Assembly (NCBI GenBank): GCA_048296855.1 | Contig: CP182631.1 | DNA from: Pseudocolwellia sp048296855 | GTDB lineage: Bacteria > Pseudomonadota > Gammaproteobacteria > Enterobacterales > Alteromonadaceae | Reading direction: 5' to 3' (one strand) | Length of the DNA stretch: 64,000 nt | Shown here: positions 32,615 through 41,779 of the stretch, piece by piece | How the letters are laid out: every line of letters starts with the position of its first letter | Numbering within the stretch: position 1 is the first letter of the stretch | Position numbers and translations under genes: made by a program | The notes under the pieces: model-generated | Database searches by the model: none | Told to the model about the DNA's origin: nothing | Seen by the model: only the letters and a program-made list of their open reading frames with translations

Positions 32615-33582
32615 GAAATAACTCTATTGTTAAGGAATGTAGGTTATATCTAGGGTTACCAACAACAAAAACACCATTCAAAGATATTATTTTAGGCTCG
32701 TTAACCTCATTAATCGCAATAATATCTGTGATTTATTTTTCTCAATTATGTTTAAATTATATCAATGTAACAGAACAGGTTTCTTATAATACGTATGTAT
32801 TAATATCGATTGCGGCAACATCTGTACTTGTTTTTGCTGTGCCACATGGTGCGCTTTCTCAGCCATGGCAAGTGCTTGCAGGAAATGTGATTAGTGCTTT
32901 ACTAGGGGTTATATCTTGGAAATATTTGGGTAGTAATGTAGTAGTAGCCGCGGCTTTTGCTGTTGCTTTAGCTATTTTCGCTATGTCATATTTAAGATGT
33001 ATTCATCCACCTGGCGGGGCAACGGCATTAGGCGCAGTTTTAGGTGGAGATGCTATTCACGAACTAGGCTTTAATTATATATTAGTTCCTACATTACTTA
33101 ACTCAGTGATTATTATTTTAGCGGGCATTATTCTTAATTATCCATTTCGTTGGAGACGTTATCCATCCCATAGCTATTTTAAAACTCACTCAGAAGGAAA
33201 AATTTCTCCTGGTGATCGAGAAAACGAGATTACCATTGAAGACTTTATGAAGTCGATCAGCGAGCACGGTTCTTATATTGATATAACAGATGAAGCTTGG
33301 GTTGAGATTTTTGAAAATGCTAAACGTCATGCAGAATTAGATATTGAACATCCAACGGAAATTGCAGCAGGCTTTGCATACAGTAATGGTAAAATTGGTA
33401 ACAAATGGGAGATCAGACAAATATCAGCTATTAATAAACAAAGCGTTAAGTTTACCGTGTTAGCTGGAATTAATTCAGGATCATTTGGACAATGTACCGT
33501 TAACGAATTTGTCAGTTGGGCTAAGTTTGAAGTTGACCAAAATACATTTGGTGTTTGGGCTCGAACCTCTGAATATACTTAG
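32611..33582 (+). CDS. HPP-family membrane protein with C-terminal extension
   Basis: Residues about 25-185 form the HPP membrane domain with the signature CIHPPGGATALGAVLGG. The protein is 323 aa, longer than the usual bare HPP domain; residues about 200-323 form a soluble domain (TIEDFMKSISEHGSYIDITDEAWVEIFENAKRH...WAKFEVDQNTFGVW) that I do not recognise. HPP proteins have been linked with nitrite transport in plants and cyanobacteria. A degenerate copy of the gene's 3' end lies at 39403-39483. Confidence 0.87.
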   Translation: MRNNSIVKECRLYLGLPTTKTPFKDIILGSLTSLIAIISVIYFSQLCLNYINVTEQVSYNTYVLISIAATSVLVFAVPHGALSQPWQVLAGNVISALLGVISWKYLGSNVVVAAAFAVALAIFAMSYLRCIHPPGGATALGAVLGGDAIHELGFNYILVPTLLNSVIIILAGIILNYPFRWRRYPSHSYFKTHSEGKISPGDRENEITIEDFMKSISEHGSYIDITDEAWVEIFENAKRHAELDIEHPTEIAAGFAYSNGKIGNKWEIRQISAINKQSVKFTVLAGINSGSFGQCTVNEFVSWAKFEVDQNTFGVWARTSEYT

Positions 33583-33662
33583 AGGCTTTTAATCATTGAT
33601 TGTTTGAATTTCAACCCCATTTCAATAAGAGACTAATTCAAGTCTCAATTAATGAGAGCAAC

Positions 33663-35036
33663 ATGATGCCAAAAAATAAACTTTGGGGCGATCAAACTAA
33701 GTTATCACTACAGTTTTTTAAAATAGGCCATCACCAATTTTCTACAGAATTTATTAATAAACTTATTAGTATTAAACGCGCATGTGCCCAAGTAAATTAT
33801 GATGAAGGTTTATTAAAATCTGATTATTTCAACGGTATTATAGCGGCTTGCGACGAACTTTTAAGTAAAGACCACGCTGAACAATTCCCATTAAGTGTCT
33901 GGCAAACAGGTTCAGGTACTCAAACAAATATGAATGTGAATGAGGTAATTTGTACACTCGCAAATACTTTTATACACAAAAATAGAATTAAAAATAACCC
34001 AACAGAACAAGCAAGTAGCCCCATTCATCCTAATGATCATGTCAATATGTCGCAGTCATCAAATGATGTATTTCCTACCGCTATGCATTTAGTTGTTGCG
34101 CAATTAACACAAAACCAGTTACTTAACTCATTAAACCACCTGCATGATATGCTTTATGCAAAAGAAACCGCATTTAAATCGGTACTTAGCGTAGGTAGAA
34201 CACATTTAATGGATGCATTACCTTTGCCAGCTAGCGCTGTGTTTTCTGGTTATTGCAAACAATTAACGCAAGCTAAATTAGCAATAACAGAAAGCTTAAG
34301 GGGGGTTTATCAACTCGCTATCGGCGGTACAGCGGTAGGAAATGGAGACAACGCACCCGCTAACTTTGGCGACAAAGTTTCGTTAAAGTTAGCCGAATAC
34401 CATCAATTACCTTTTCAATCTAACGACAATAAATATGCTGCTGTTTCAGGTGAAGATGCTTTAGTGCGCTACACCAGCGCACTAAAGCAGCTAGCAAGTG
34501 TTTTATTTAAAATAGCAAATGACTTTAGGTTACTCGCTAGTGGCCCTCGTTGCGGATTTAATGAATGGCTATTACCTGCGAACGAACCAGGTAGTTCGAT
34601 TATGCCTGGCAAAGTCAATCCTACTCAATGCGAAGCTTTATCTATGGTGTGCTTACAAGTGTTTGGTAACGAGTTAACGGTTTCACTCGCCGCTTCCCAT
34701 GGTCAACTACAACTCAATACTTATCGTCCTGTGATTATCTATAACGTTATGGAAAGTATCGAGTTATTATCAGATGCTATGATCTCATTTGCTAACAACT
34801 GTGTGAGTGGCCTTGAATTAAATCAATCTCAAATTGATATTAACATGGAACAAAATTTATCCGTTATCACATTATTAACACCTAAACTAGGTTACGATAT
34901 TTCTTCAAAAATTGTTCATAAAGCGCATCACAATAATATATCTTTAGGTGAGGCTGCTGAGTCACTTAGTTTATATACAGCTGATGAATTTGATGTACTT
35001 TTAAAACAAGAATTAATCAATAAACATAAGCTGTAG
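33663..35036 (+). CDS. fumC: Class II fumarate hydratase
   Basis: TCA-cycle enzyme hydrating fumarate to malate; iron-free, tetrameric class. The start at ATG 33663 (GAGAGCAAC before it) gives about 457 aa, the family norm; the frame extends to a TTG at 33600 without support. Motifs: VWQTGSGTQTNMNVNEV, HPNDHVNMSQSSND, GRTHLMDA and the fumarase/aspartase signature GSSIMPGKVNP. Adjacent genes are unrelated. Confidence 0.94.
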   Translation: MMPKNKLWGDQTKLSLQFFKIGHHQFSTEFINKLISIKRACAQVNYDEGLLKSDYFNGIIAACDELLSKDHAEQFPLSVWQTGSGTQTNMNVNEVICTLANTFIHKNRIKNNPTEQASSPIHPNDHVNMSQSSNDVFPTAMHLVVAQLTQNQLLNSLNHLHDMLYAKETAFKSVLSVGRTHLMDALPLPASAVFSGYCKQLTQAKLAITESLRGVYQLAIGGTAVGNGDNAPANFGDKVSLKLAEYHQLPFQSNDNKYAAVSGEDALVRYTSALKQLASVLFKIANDFRLLASGPRCGFNEWLLPANEPGSSIMPGKVNPTQCEALSMVCLQVFGNELTVSLAASHGQLQLNTYRPVIIYNVMESIELLSDAMISFANNCVSGLELNQSQIDINMEQNLSVITLLTPKLGYDISSKIVHKAHHNNISLGEAAESLSLYTADEFDVLLKQELINKHKL

Positions 35037-35148
35037 TACTTTATTTACTAGGCTTTTTAATAGTTTTTAATAAAAAAGATAAAGGTCGCTTTAATGGAAA
35101 AATTCACATAAAAAACGTATACTGATATGTTTTTATAAGGGAAGTTAA

Positions 35149-35289
35149 ATGAATCCAAACAACGGTTTTTCTTGTTATTCAAATAGAACTCAATCTCTTA
35201 AACTCTGCAGCCTATTAGAGGCTTTTTCGTTAAAAACCATCACAAATTTAACCCCGTTATTTATCTATTTAAAATTTGTAGGGGATTAG
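35149..35289 (+). CDS. Possible leader peptide upstream of nhaA
   Basis: ATG 35149 is preceded by a strong AAGGGAAG site. A 46-codon frame (leucine-rich around LKLCSLLEAFSL) runs across a weak hairpin with T-run (35209-35228) and stops 1 bp before the nhaA ATG. This geometry suggests a translated leader or coupling ORF. No matching peptide is known to me. Confidence 0.45.
   Translation: MNPNNGFSCYSNRTQSLKLCSLLEAFSLKTITNLTPLFIYLKFVGD
35209..35228 (+). promoter_or_regulatory. Weak terminator-like hairpin in the nhaA leader
   Basis: AGCCT (35209-35213), loop ATTAG, AGGCT (35219-35223), then TTTTC. It lies inside the leader frame, about 65 bp before nhaA. It could be an attenuator or part of a cation-sensing leader RNA. 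Confidence 0.4.
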
Positions 35290-35290
35290 T

Positions 35291-36643
35291 ATGGAGACTG
35301 AATCTAAAAATGTTTTACAACGCGGTTTAGAAAGTATTCACGAACCCTTTTCATATTTTATTCGAGCTCAAACTACATCTAGCCTTATTCTACTAATGGC
35401 TACGGCAGCCGCACTTTGGTGGGCAAACTCCATTTATTCTGCATCTTATATTGGTTTGATACATACACCCATTGGATTTTTTGTGGGCGACTTTGAGCTA
35501 CGCGCTTCACTCAAACATATTATTAATGATGGTTTGATGGTGATATTTTTTTTCCTGCTGGGCCTTGAAATAAAACGCGAAGTTTTAGCAGGAGATCTCG
35601 CTAAACCAGAAAATCGTCGTATGCTGATGGTGTGTGCTATTGGAGGAATGATTTGTCCTGCGTTAATTTATTCTATATTTAACTGGTCGCTCAATTCACA
35701 AATTGGGTGGGGCATACCTATGGCAACAGATACTGCATTTGCCCTTGGTGTACTTACCATTGTGCGAAAATATATTCCGGTAAGCTTACTTGCCTTTATT
35801 GTTGGCCTTGCTATCGTCGACGATGTGGGGGCAATATTAGTTATCGCTGTGTTTTACACTCAAGAAATATCTTTATTACATTTAACTAGCGCTATTGGCT
35901 GTATCGGTATTTTAGCGGCTGGAAACTATGCTGGAATTCGTCAATCTTATTTTTATATTCTAATAGGTATTACTGCTTGGTGGGCTATGCTCCAATCAGG
36001 CGTACATCCAACCGTTGCCGGTGTTGCCATAGCATTAACTATTCCTGCAAGACCTAAGTTGGTTTCAAAAAAGATAGTTGATAATGCAAAATATTTACTT
36101 GGCTCATTAAAAAATAAATCAAAAGAAGTCGATATGCTTGGCAATAAAAAGGACCACGAACAGGTAAAAGAAGTTCGAGATTTTACTGAGCGCGCCAGTG
36201 CACCACTTCGCCGTTGGGAAGACACTTTAGATTTACCCGTAGCATTAATTATTTTACCGCTATTTGCCTTAACGAATGCAGGAGTGATTTTTGACACAAA
36301 CTCTTTAGTTAAAGACCTACAAGATCCTGTTGGAATAGGCATAATTGCAGGACTTGTTTTAGGTAAATTTATCGGTATTTCAGGCGGTTGTTGGCTTGCC
36401 TTAAAATTAAATATTGGCCGTTTACCAAAAAATGTTAATTTAAAACATGTTGTTAGCGCATCACTTATTGCAGGAATAGGTTTTACCATGTCGACCTTTA
36501 TCGCTGCGCTCGGGTTTGATTCGCAACCTGAACATTTGCATGTTGCTAAAACCTCAATTTTAATTGCATCCGTATTATCTGCTGTTTTAGGTGTTATTTA
36601 CATACGTATAACGGCTACAAATCCATCTCAAACAAATACATAA
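35291..36643 (+). CDS. nhaA: Na+/H+ antiporter NhaA
   Basis: Inner-membrane antiporter expelling Na+ in exchange for H+; important for a marine organism. 450 aa, about 12 helices. The ion-binding aspartates are D177-D178 in AIVDDVGAI; MATDTAFALG and the FFLLGLEIKRE helix are typical. It is longer than E. coli NhaA (388 aa), with an extra charged loop (about 255-305, KSKEVDMLGNKKDHEQ). ATG 35291 follows GTAGGGGATT. Confidence 0.95.
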   Translation: METESKNVLQRGLESIHEPFSYFIRAQTTSSLILLMATAAALWWANSIYSASYIGLIHTPIGFFVGDFELRASLKHIINDGLMVIFFFLLGLEIKREVLAGDLAKPENRRMLMVCAIGGMICPALIYSIFNWSLNSQIGWGIPMATDTAFALGVLTIVRKYIPVSLLAFIVGLAIVDDVGAILVIAVFYTQEISLLHLTSAIGCIGILAAGNYAGIRQSYFYILIGITAWWAMLQSGVHPTVAGVAIALTIPARPKLVSKKIVDNAKYLLGSLKNKSKEVDMLGNKKDHEQVKEVRDFTERASAPLRRWEDTLDLPVALIILPLFALTNAGVIFDTNSLVKDLQDPVGIGIIAGLVLGKFIGISGGCWLALKLNIGRLPKNVNLKHVVSASLIAGIGFTMSTFIAALGFDSQPEHLHVAKTSILIASVLSAVLGVIYIRITATNPSQTNT

Positions 36644-36742
36644 AATATATATTACTGTTAGTTAAAACGTTAGCGCATGGTTATAAAAATCCACGCTGTA
36701 GACTTATACTACATGGATGTTAAGCGACCTGTTTAAAAGAAA

Positions 36743-37267
36743 TTACAAAGATAAAGTATAAATAACTTGGCATGCATCTTCAGGATCTTTTTTGGTTGTC
36801 ATGCCAAGAGAATTAGCTAATTTTTGCATTCTATTATTACTGTTTAGATCAATAGAGAACAGGCGTTTTACTTTGTTCTTTCGAGCGTGATCTGACAAGG
36901 TATTAATTAAAAGAGTCGCAACAGACTCATACGGAACATCATCAGCTATTGTTAATGCCATTTCGCGTTCATCTAGATTGGCACCAGTATTATAGCGACA
37001 TACCCCAATTTCTTTTTCTTTACCCTTATATTGAACCGTGGCGATGTATGCCATTGTATTAACGTAGTCGATATTACATAAGGTTTTTAACATATTGGGT
37101 GACAACTCTTTTATCCCTTCAAAAAAACGCTCATGCTTAGTTTCTAATGATAGCTGCCGTACAAATTCAGCTTCAATTTCTTCGTCATCTGCAGTTATTG
37201 GGCGGACGCTAATCGCCAATTCTTCGAGTGTCACATGTATGTGATCACTGGTGATATTTTTTGTCAT
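36743..37267 (-). CDS. GNAT-family acetyltransferase
   Basis: 174 aa. VRPITADD at the N-terminus and a GNAT core with EIGVCRYNTG, EMALTIADDV and VATLLINTLSDHARKNKVKRLFSIDLNSNNRMQKLANSLGM. The acetyl-CoA pyrophosphate loop is atypical (no clear Q/RxxGxG/A). Similar single-domain proteins occur as C-terminal parts of protein acetyltransferases. ATG follows AAAGGGATACGTT. An FNR-like site lies about 75 bp upstream. Confidence 0.8.
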   Translation of the reverse strand: MTKNITSDHIHVTLEELAISVRPITADDEEIEAEFVRQLSLETKHERFFEGIKELSPNMLKTLCNIDYVNTMAYIATVQYKGKEKEIGVCRYNTGANLDEREMALTIADDVPYESVATLLINTLSDHARKNKVKRLFSIDLNSNNRMQKLANSLGMTTKKDPEDACQVIYTLSL

Positions 37268-37339
37268 AACGTATCCCTTTTATAGTAGCTTTTATGTAAC
37301 AGTAGTAGGGATACCTTATTAGATTTTAGTTTGCAGACA

Positions 37340-37353
37340 TTGACCTAGATCAA
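37340..37353. promoter_or_regulatory. FNR-like site TTGACCTAGATCAA
   Basis: Nine of ten conserved positions of the FNR consensus TTGAT-N4-ATCAA match. It lies between the divergent GNAT and permease genes and could control either under low oxygen. Confidence 0.5.
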
Positions 37354-37504
37354 TCAGGTTAGTAGTAGCGAGTTACTTTAATAGTATATCTAACTGCTAA
37401 GTCGTACAGTGTAATTATATACCCGTTACCAATCGATATACGTATTTCATAATGCATTTTGAATGATAACGAGAAAAAGTATGAAATAACGTATTAGGTG
37501 AAAA

Positions 37505-38497
37505 ATGTTTGAAGTATTTACGGATTTAGCCACATGGTTAGTTGTGGATGTTTTTGGTATATCGAAAGAGACAAAATTAGGCGATGCTCTTCACTTTTTC
37601 ATTGAAGACACGACTAAAATTTTCTTTTTATTATTAGTGATGATTTATTTTATTGCTTTGATAAGAGCATCAATGAATGTAGAACGTGTGCGCGACTATT
37701 TAGCAGGAAAACATAAAGGTATAGGTTACATATTAGGTTCTAGTTTTGGCGCAATAACTCCTTTTTGTTCCTGTTCAAGTATTCCTGTGTTTTTAGGTTT
37801 TACCTCAGCAGGTATTCCTGTTGGTATCACCATGTCATTTCTTATTACCTCACCGCTCATTAATGAAGTGGCTGTATTGTTGTTACTTAGCTTATTAGGC
37901 TGGAAGTTTACACTGCTTTATATTGTTGTTGGTATGTCTGTTGGGATTTTAGGTGGTGTGTTTCTTGATGCTATAAGAGCTGAGCGTTGGTTACAATCGT
38001 TTGCAATAAAAGCATTGGAACGTGGTCAAAATGCTTCTTCTACTGTTAAGTCAAAACAGGTTAAATCCTTATCTTTAAAAGAGCGACATTCTTTTGCCAA
38101 AGAAGAAACGCTAGAAATATTTGGCCGAGTATGGAAATGGGTGATTATTGGTGTCGGGTTAGGGTCTGCGCTACATGGTTTTGTTCCTGATGGTTTTATT
38201 GAAGAGCATTTAGGTAATGGACAATGGTGGTCAGTTCCTTCTGCTGTATTACTTGGAATACCCTTATATTCAAATGCCACAGGAGTTATCCCCGTGATGG
38301 AAAGTTTAATTAAGCAGGGGCTTCCTATTGGCACAACACTCGCCTTTTGTATGAGTACAGTGGCAGCAAGCTTCCCCGAATTTATCTTGTTAAAACAAGT
38401 AATGCAATGGCGATTACTAGTAATACTTTTTGCATTACTACTCGTTGCATTTACGTTAATTGGTTGGATTTTTAATTATCTGACTCCCTTTATTTAG
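37505..38497 (+). CDS. ArsP-like permease
   Basis: 330 aa, eight or more membrane helices, DUF318/ArsP_1 family. ITPFCSCSSIPVFLGFTSAGIPVG carries the conserved cysteine cluster in the membrane, SFLITSPLINEVAV follows, and the second half repeats the layout (GIPLYSNATGVIPV). Related proteins export organoarsenicals or act in copper/zinc efflux; the substrate cannot be told from sequence. Nine base pairs separate it from the small thioredoxin gene, so they form an operon. Confidence 0.88.
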   Translation: MFEVFTDLATWLVVDVFGISKETKLGDALHFFIEDTTKIFFLLLVMIYFIALIRASMNVERVRDYLAGKHKGIGYILGSSFGAITPFCSCSSIPVFLGFTSAGIPVGITMSFLITSPLINEVAVLLLLSLLGWKFTLLYIVVGMSVGILGGVFLDAIRAERWLQSFAIKALERGQNASSTVKSKQVKSLSLKERHSFAKEETLEIFGRVWKWVIIGVGLGSALHGFVPDGFIEEHLGNGQWWSVPSAVLLGIPLYSNATGVIPVMESLIKQGLPIGTTLAFCMSTVAASFPEFILLKQVMQWRLLVILFALLLVAFTLIGWIFNYLTPFI

Positions 38498-38505
38498 GAA
38501 AAATT

Positions 38506-38742
38506 ATGAAAGAAATTAAAGTATTAGGTACTGGTTGTGCAAAATGTACAAAAACTATTGAGATTATTTCGAAAATAGCCGATGAACTCAATGTAGATGT
38601 ACATGTTATTAAAGAAACTGATCCTGAGGTCATTATGGGCTATGGTGTAATGAGTACTCCAGCTGTCATTATTGATGAAGTTAATGTACATAGTGGCTCT
38701 ATTCCACATCGACAAGATATAGAACTATGGTTACAAAAATAA
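38506..38742 (+). CDS. Small thioredoxin-fold disulfide protein
   Basis: 78 aa, one-domain thioredoxin/glutaredoxin-like fold of the redox-active disulfide protein 2 (MTH895-like) type. The active site is GCAKC (about 10-14), and MSTPAVIIDE carries the cis-proline. It probably supplies reducing power or metal handling to the permease encoded just upstream; the pair commonly occurs together. Confidence 0.9.
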   Translation: MKEIKVLGTGCAKCTKTIEIISKIADELNVDVHVIKETDPEVIMGYGVMSTPAVIIDEVNVHSGSIPHRQDIELWLQK

Positions 38743-39402
38743 ACGTTGGGTAATTGGCAATTTATCTTGTGTTAAAAATAGTTAATTCTTTAATGTAACG
38801 AGTATTTGTAGATAACCCCGAAAGATAACGAAAAACAGCGAGAGTACACTAAAGCAGCCAGGCTTAAGTTTTTGTAATTTAATGATTATTTAATTGGTTT
38901 TCGACTTAGGCAGTCAATAATAGAGCTATAAAGGCAGGGCGCTCGGGTAATTTCTATATACATAAAAAATAGGGATTTTTCCCCCAGTTACCATAAATAA
39001 ATCACCTTAAAACTAAGTTATTTGTCATACATGATCATAAAGCGCAGCATTTTTTATCGATAAAAACTGAATTAGCAAAAAACATGTTTAAGTATTAAAA
39101 GTAAGCTAAAAACTAATAATTATACAAAGCCTGATTGTTGTGAATATTAATTTAATGATTATTGAGATGGCTGATGTTTTTATTTGTAAATGAATAACAA
39201 TGGTTTACTTTAAAGCGTTAATGATTAGATGTAACGATTGAAATTTACGGAGCCAATTTATCAATAGATACTAAAAATATCATCATATTCTAAAAGATAA
39301 TTTTTTAGATTAAAGCTTAAATAAAAACGTTCGCATCATTTATAAATCATTCAAAGATTTGATCAGACTGATTTATTTCTTACAATTACAATAATTTCTA
39401 TT

Positions 39403-39483
39403 GTCAGTTGGGCTAAGTTAAAAGTTGATCAAAATACACTTGGTGCTGAGGAATTTAGACACGAACAGCTGAATATACTTTAA
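39403..39483 (+). pseudogene. Degenerate fragment of the HPP-family gene 3' end
   Basis: GTCAGTTGGGCTAAGTT, AAAATACA.TTGGTG and CTGAATATACTT match the last roughly 80 bp of the gene at 32611-33582, with scattered substitutions and a small insertion. The rest of the gene is not recognisable here. Confidence 0.75.
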
Positions 39484-39674
39484 ATAACTATTGATGATCG
39501 ATCATAAAAATATTTAGCTTTAGCTGTTATTAATATTCATTTGTAATTTATAACCATGTGCATAATAAATAAGCTGGTCAGGTACTTTAAAAGTTATATT
39601 CATTAATTGAATATAACTAAACTTTACATAATGCGGGTAAATTGAGGCTAAGCACTGATTAAAAGCGCTAAATA

Positions 39675-39710
39675 CACTAAGTCCGATACTGAACAGTATC
39701 GGACTTAGTG
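39675..39710. repeat. 36-bp perfect palindrome
   Basis: CACTAAGTCCGATACTG (39675-39691) and CAGTATCGGACTTAGTG (39694-39710) with AA between. As a hairpin it would have a 16-bp stem and a GAAC tetraloop. No T-run follows on either strand. Confidence 0.75.
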
Positions 39711-39786
39711 GCGTATGTGAAATACATAACACTTCTATTGGTACTTTTATCTGTTTAAACTAATTCAAATATCCCATACTTTTACG

Positions 39787-40170
39787 CTATTTAGGTTTTA
39801 TCCAGTGAATTGCATCTATCATATTGTCGAAGTATTTAACTTCTCCTGACATAAACCAAGATCCAACTTTAGCTGTTATTTGCTGCCAGTTTTTATTTCC
39901 ATAGATCGCTATTTTATTAAATTCATTATTATGTTTAAGTCCAAGTTTTAAATCATCCCATGCAGCTCTTAATTCCCATCCTTCTAATTCTGTTCCATCA
40001 ATTAACACATCTACCTTTGGTTCTTTAACTTCTGCTAAAGCTGAATCAATTATAGGTGTTATAATTTCATAGTCAGCATGCGTAAGTTTGCCAACTGCTT
40101 TTAATGAGAGAAAAAACTCATTATTAACTCTTTCTATTCCTATAGATAAACCGTGTTTTACTGTTTTCAT
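39787..40170 (-). CDS. STAS/SpoIIAA-like protein
   Basis: About 127 aa. ATG 40170 is chosen because ATGGAGCG just upstream supplies the ribosome binding site. SpoIIAA-like (UspA-neighbour type) domain with VDVLIDGTELEGWELRAAWDDLKLGLKHNNEFNKIAIYGNKNWQQ and WFMSGEVKYFDNMIDAIHWI. Cytoplasmic; the family is often stress-linked. Located next to the cytochrome gene, 53 bp apart, in the same direction. Confidence 0.82.
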   Translation of the reverse strand: MKTVKHGLSIGIERVNNEFFLSLKAVGKLTHADYEIITPIIDSALAEVKEPKVDVLIDGTELEGWELRAAWDDLKLGLKHNNEFNKIAIYGNKNWQQITAKVGSWFMSGEVKYFDNMIDAIHWIKPK

Positions 40171-40223
40171 TTTACGCTCCATATTTTCTACTTACTTATT
40201 TGTTAACAGATAATCTGTTGTTT

Positions 40224-40682
40224 TTAATAGCCATAATATTGATAATCTGTATGTCTATATGGTATTAACTCATGATGTGATTCTAAAAATGTCACTAAAT
40301 TTACTAATTCAGTTACCGTCATTACATCATTAAAATTCGTCATTTTTGATTTACCATCAATTGTCACAACATCACGTGGATAACCTCTCGCTATTTTATG
40401 TGATGGATTAATAATGCTTGTTACCAACTCAGCATATGTTTTTACTTTTGTTGATTTACCTCCTAAAACAACGTTTAAATCAGGATTATTAATACCTTCT
40501 TCTGGTTCTATTCCTTTTATTTGATGACAAGCTAAACACTGATATTTAACTAAAACGGCTTTACCTTGGTTGATATCCCCCTTAGGAAAGCTAAAACCTC
40601 TAGGTGATTCAGGGCCTAAATCGCAACTTATAAGGCTAATACTGATTAAGGACATACTTAAAAATAGTAATAAATATTTCAT
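40224..40682 (-). CDS. Lipoprotein c-type cytochrome
   Basis: 152 aa. A lipobox-type signal ends in SLISC (Cys20), and one haem site, CLACH (49-53), follows, as expected for a monohaem cytochrome c anchored at the outer face of a membrane. PSHKIARGYP and the KMTNF/VMTVTEL methionines could supply the sixth ligand. It resembles small electron-shuttle cytochromes. An FNR-like site lies about 130 bp upstream. Confidence 0.86.
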   Translation of the reverse strand: MKYLLLFLSMSLISISLISCDLGPESPRGFSFPKGDINQGKAVLVKYQCLACHQIKGIEPEEGINNPDLNVVLGGKSTKVKTYAELVTSIINPSHKIARGYPRDVVTIDGKSKMTNFNDVMTVTELVNLVTFLESHHELIPYRHTDYQYYGY

Positions 40683-40808
40683 ATCGATACCTATATAGTT
40701 AATTAAAGTAAAAAGAGATTTACTCGTTAAAATCGTTGATTGAATGCGTTAACGTGTCATTAACTTTAATTGATTTATTGGTTTAATAGTTATTTTTGTG
40801 AACAAAAA

Positions 40809-40822
40809 ATGAGCTAGATCAA
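40809..40822. promoter_or_regulatory. Weak FNR-like site ATGAGCTAGATCAA
   Basis: The right half ATCAA is perfect and the left half has three of five bases. It shares CTAGATCAA with the site at 37340 and lies about 130 bp upstream of the cytochrome gene. Confidence 0.35.
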
Positions 40823-40949
40823 TTTATTATTGAATATTTTAGAAAGACTTTTGATGAGGTTAAATATATTGTGGTGGGAGTTTGAGCTTTTGTTTAATTT
40901 AAAATAAAACGTATAAAAGTAAAGTTTATACGTTTGTATATTCACATTC

Positions 40950-41597
40950 TTAAATTTCTTCAGTTAATGATAATAAGCCGTTTTCATCTACAACAGCTAA
41001 ATAAGATTTACCAAAATCGCCCTTACATAGATCAATATTGTTATTTGCAATTTTTAATTCTGTACACTTTTCAACACTAAAAAAATCAGAGACTTCTCCT
41101 TTTTTAGTAAAAAGAGTGTTTGTTGTATTTCCATTTATATAGATGGGATATTGGCCATTACTAAATACTCTAACACGATATAATCCATCCATATTTGAAG
41201 TTTCTTTTTCAAAAATAGACAGTTCATAATCATTATTATCTAACCAAGCAACAGTCCAATAATTACGTTTATCTCTTAACGTTTTTTTAATACTTGTATA
41301 ATTACTACGTGTATTCGTATCTTCTACGGCTATTTGGCTTTGTTTAAAACCAAACCAAGTATGTTTAATTTCACCGCTTGCAGTCTCTTTTAGTAAGCTT
41401 ATAACTCTATGTTTATTATTATAAATTTTCCCTGATGCCCCATCTTGTTTAATAAAAAATGTCGCTTGCTCATCTAACGCATTTATATAGCTGATTTTTG
41501 AGTCGTTATAGGTAATAGCTTCATCGTTACAGCCACTGATAATTGAAGAAGTCGCTAATATTGATGCTAAAACTAGATTTTTTTTCAACTTGTCCAT
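40950..41597 (-). CDS. Lipoprotein of unknown family
   Basis: 215 aa; the signal ends in SIISGC (Cys about 23), so it is a membrane lipoprotein. The mature part is rich in beta strands (HTWFGFKQSQIAVEDT, YWTVAWLDNNDYELSIFEKE, LYRVRVFSNGQYPIYING) with a C-terminal cysteine pair. Not recognised. It stands alone, with gaps of about 180-270 bp on both sides. Confidence 0.78.
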   Translation of the reverse strand: MDKLKKNLVLASILATSSIISGCNDEAITYNDSKISYINALDEQATFFIKQDGASGKIYNNKHRVISLLKETASGEIKHTWFGFKQSQIAVEDTNTRSNYTSIKKTLRDKRNYWTVAWLDNNDYELSIFEKETSNMDGLYRVRVFSNGQYPIYINGNTTNTLFTKKGEVSDFFSVEKCTELKIANNNIDLCKGDFGKSYLAVVDENGLLSLTEEI

Positions 41598-41779
41598 TTG
41601 ATGATCTCTTAATAAATTAAAACAGTGTGTTCACACACTGATGAAGTGATAATTATTTAAAAGAGTATCCAAAATTGTTGCTTATTTGTCTGTTTATAAA
41701 TTGTAGTCAACTGTAAGTTTATGTTGGTATTTGTTATCACATTGAAATGTAGAATTAGCTAACATCTTGCAGTAATCAG

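Larger units (their letters stand above)
38743..39786. other. Intergenic region of about 1 kb
   Basis: No credible gene on either strand. It contains a decayed copy of the end of the HPP-family gene (39403-39483) and a 36-bp palindrome (39675-39710). A 70-codon minus-strand frame at 39520-39732 crosses the palindrome and lacks coding character. The region looks like a scar of lost genes. Confidence 0.6.

Noticed and set aside
39520..39732. 70-codon minus-strand ORF
   Set aside because: It crosses the 36-bp palindrome and has no ribosome site or coding pattern.
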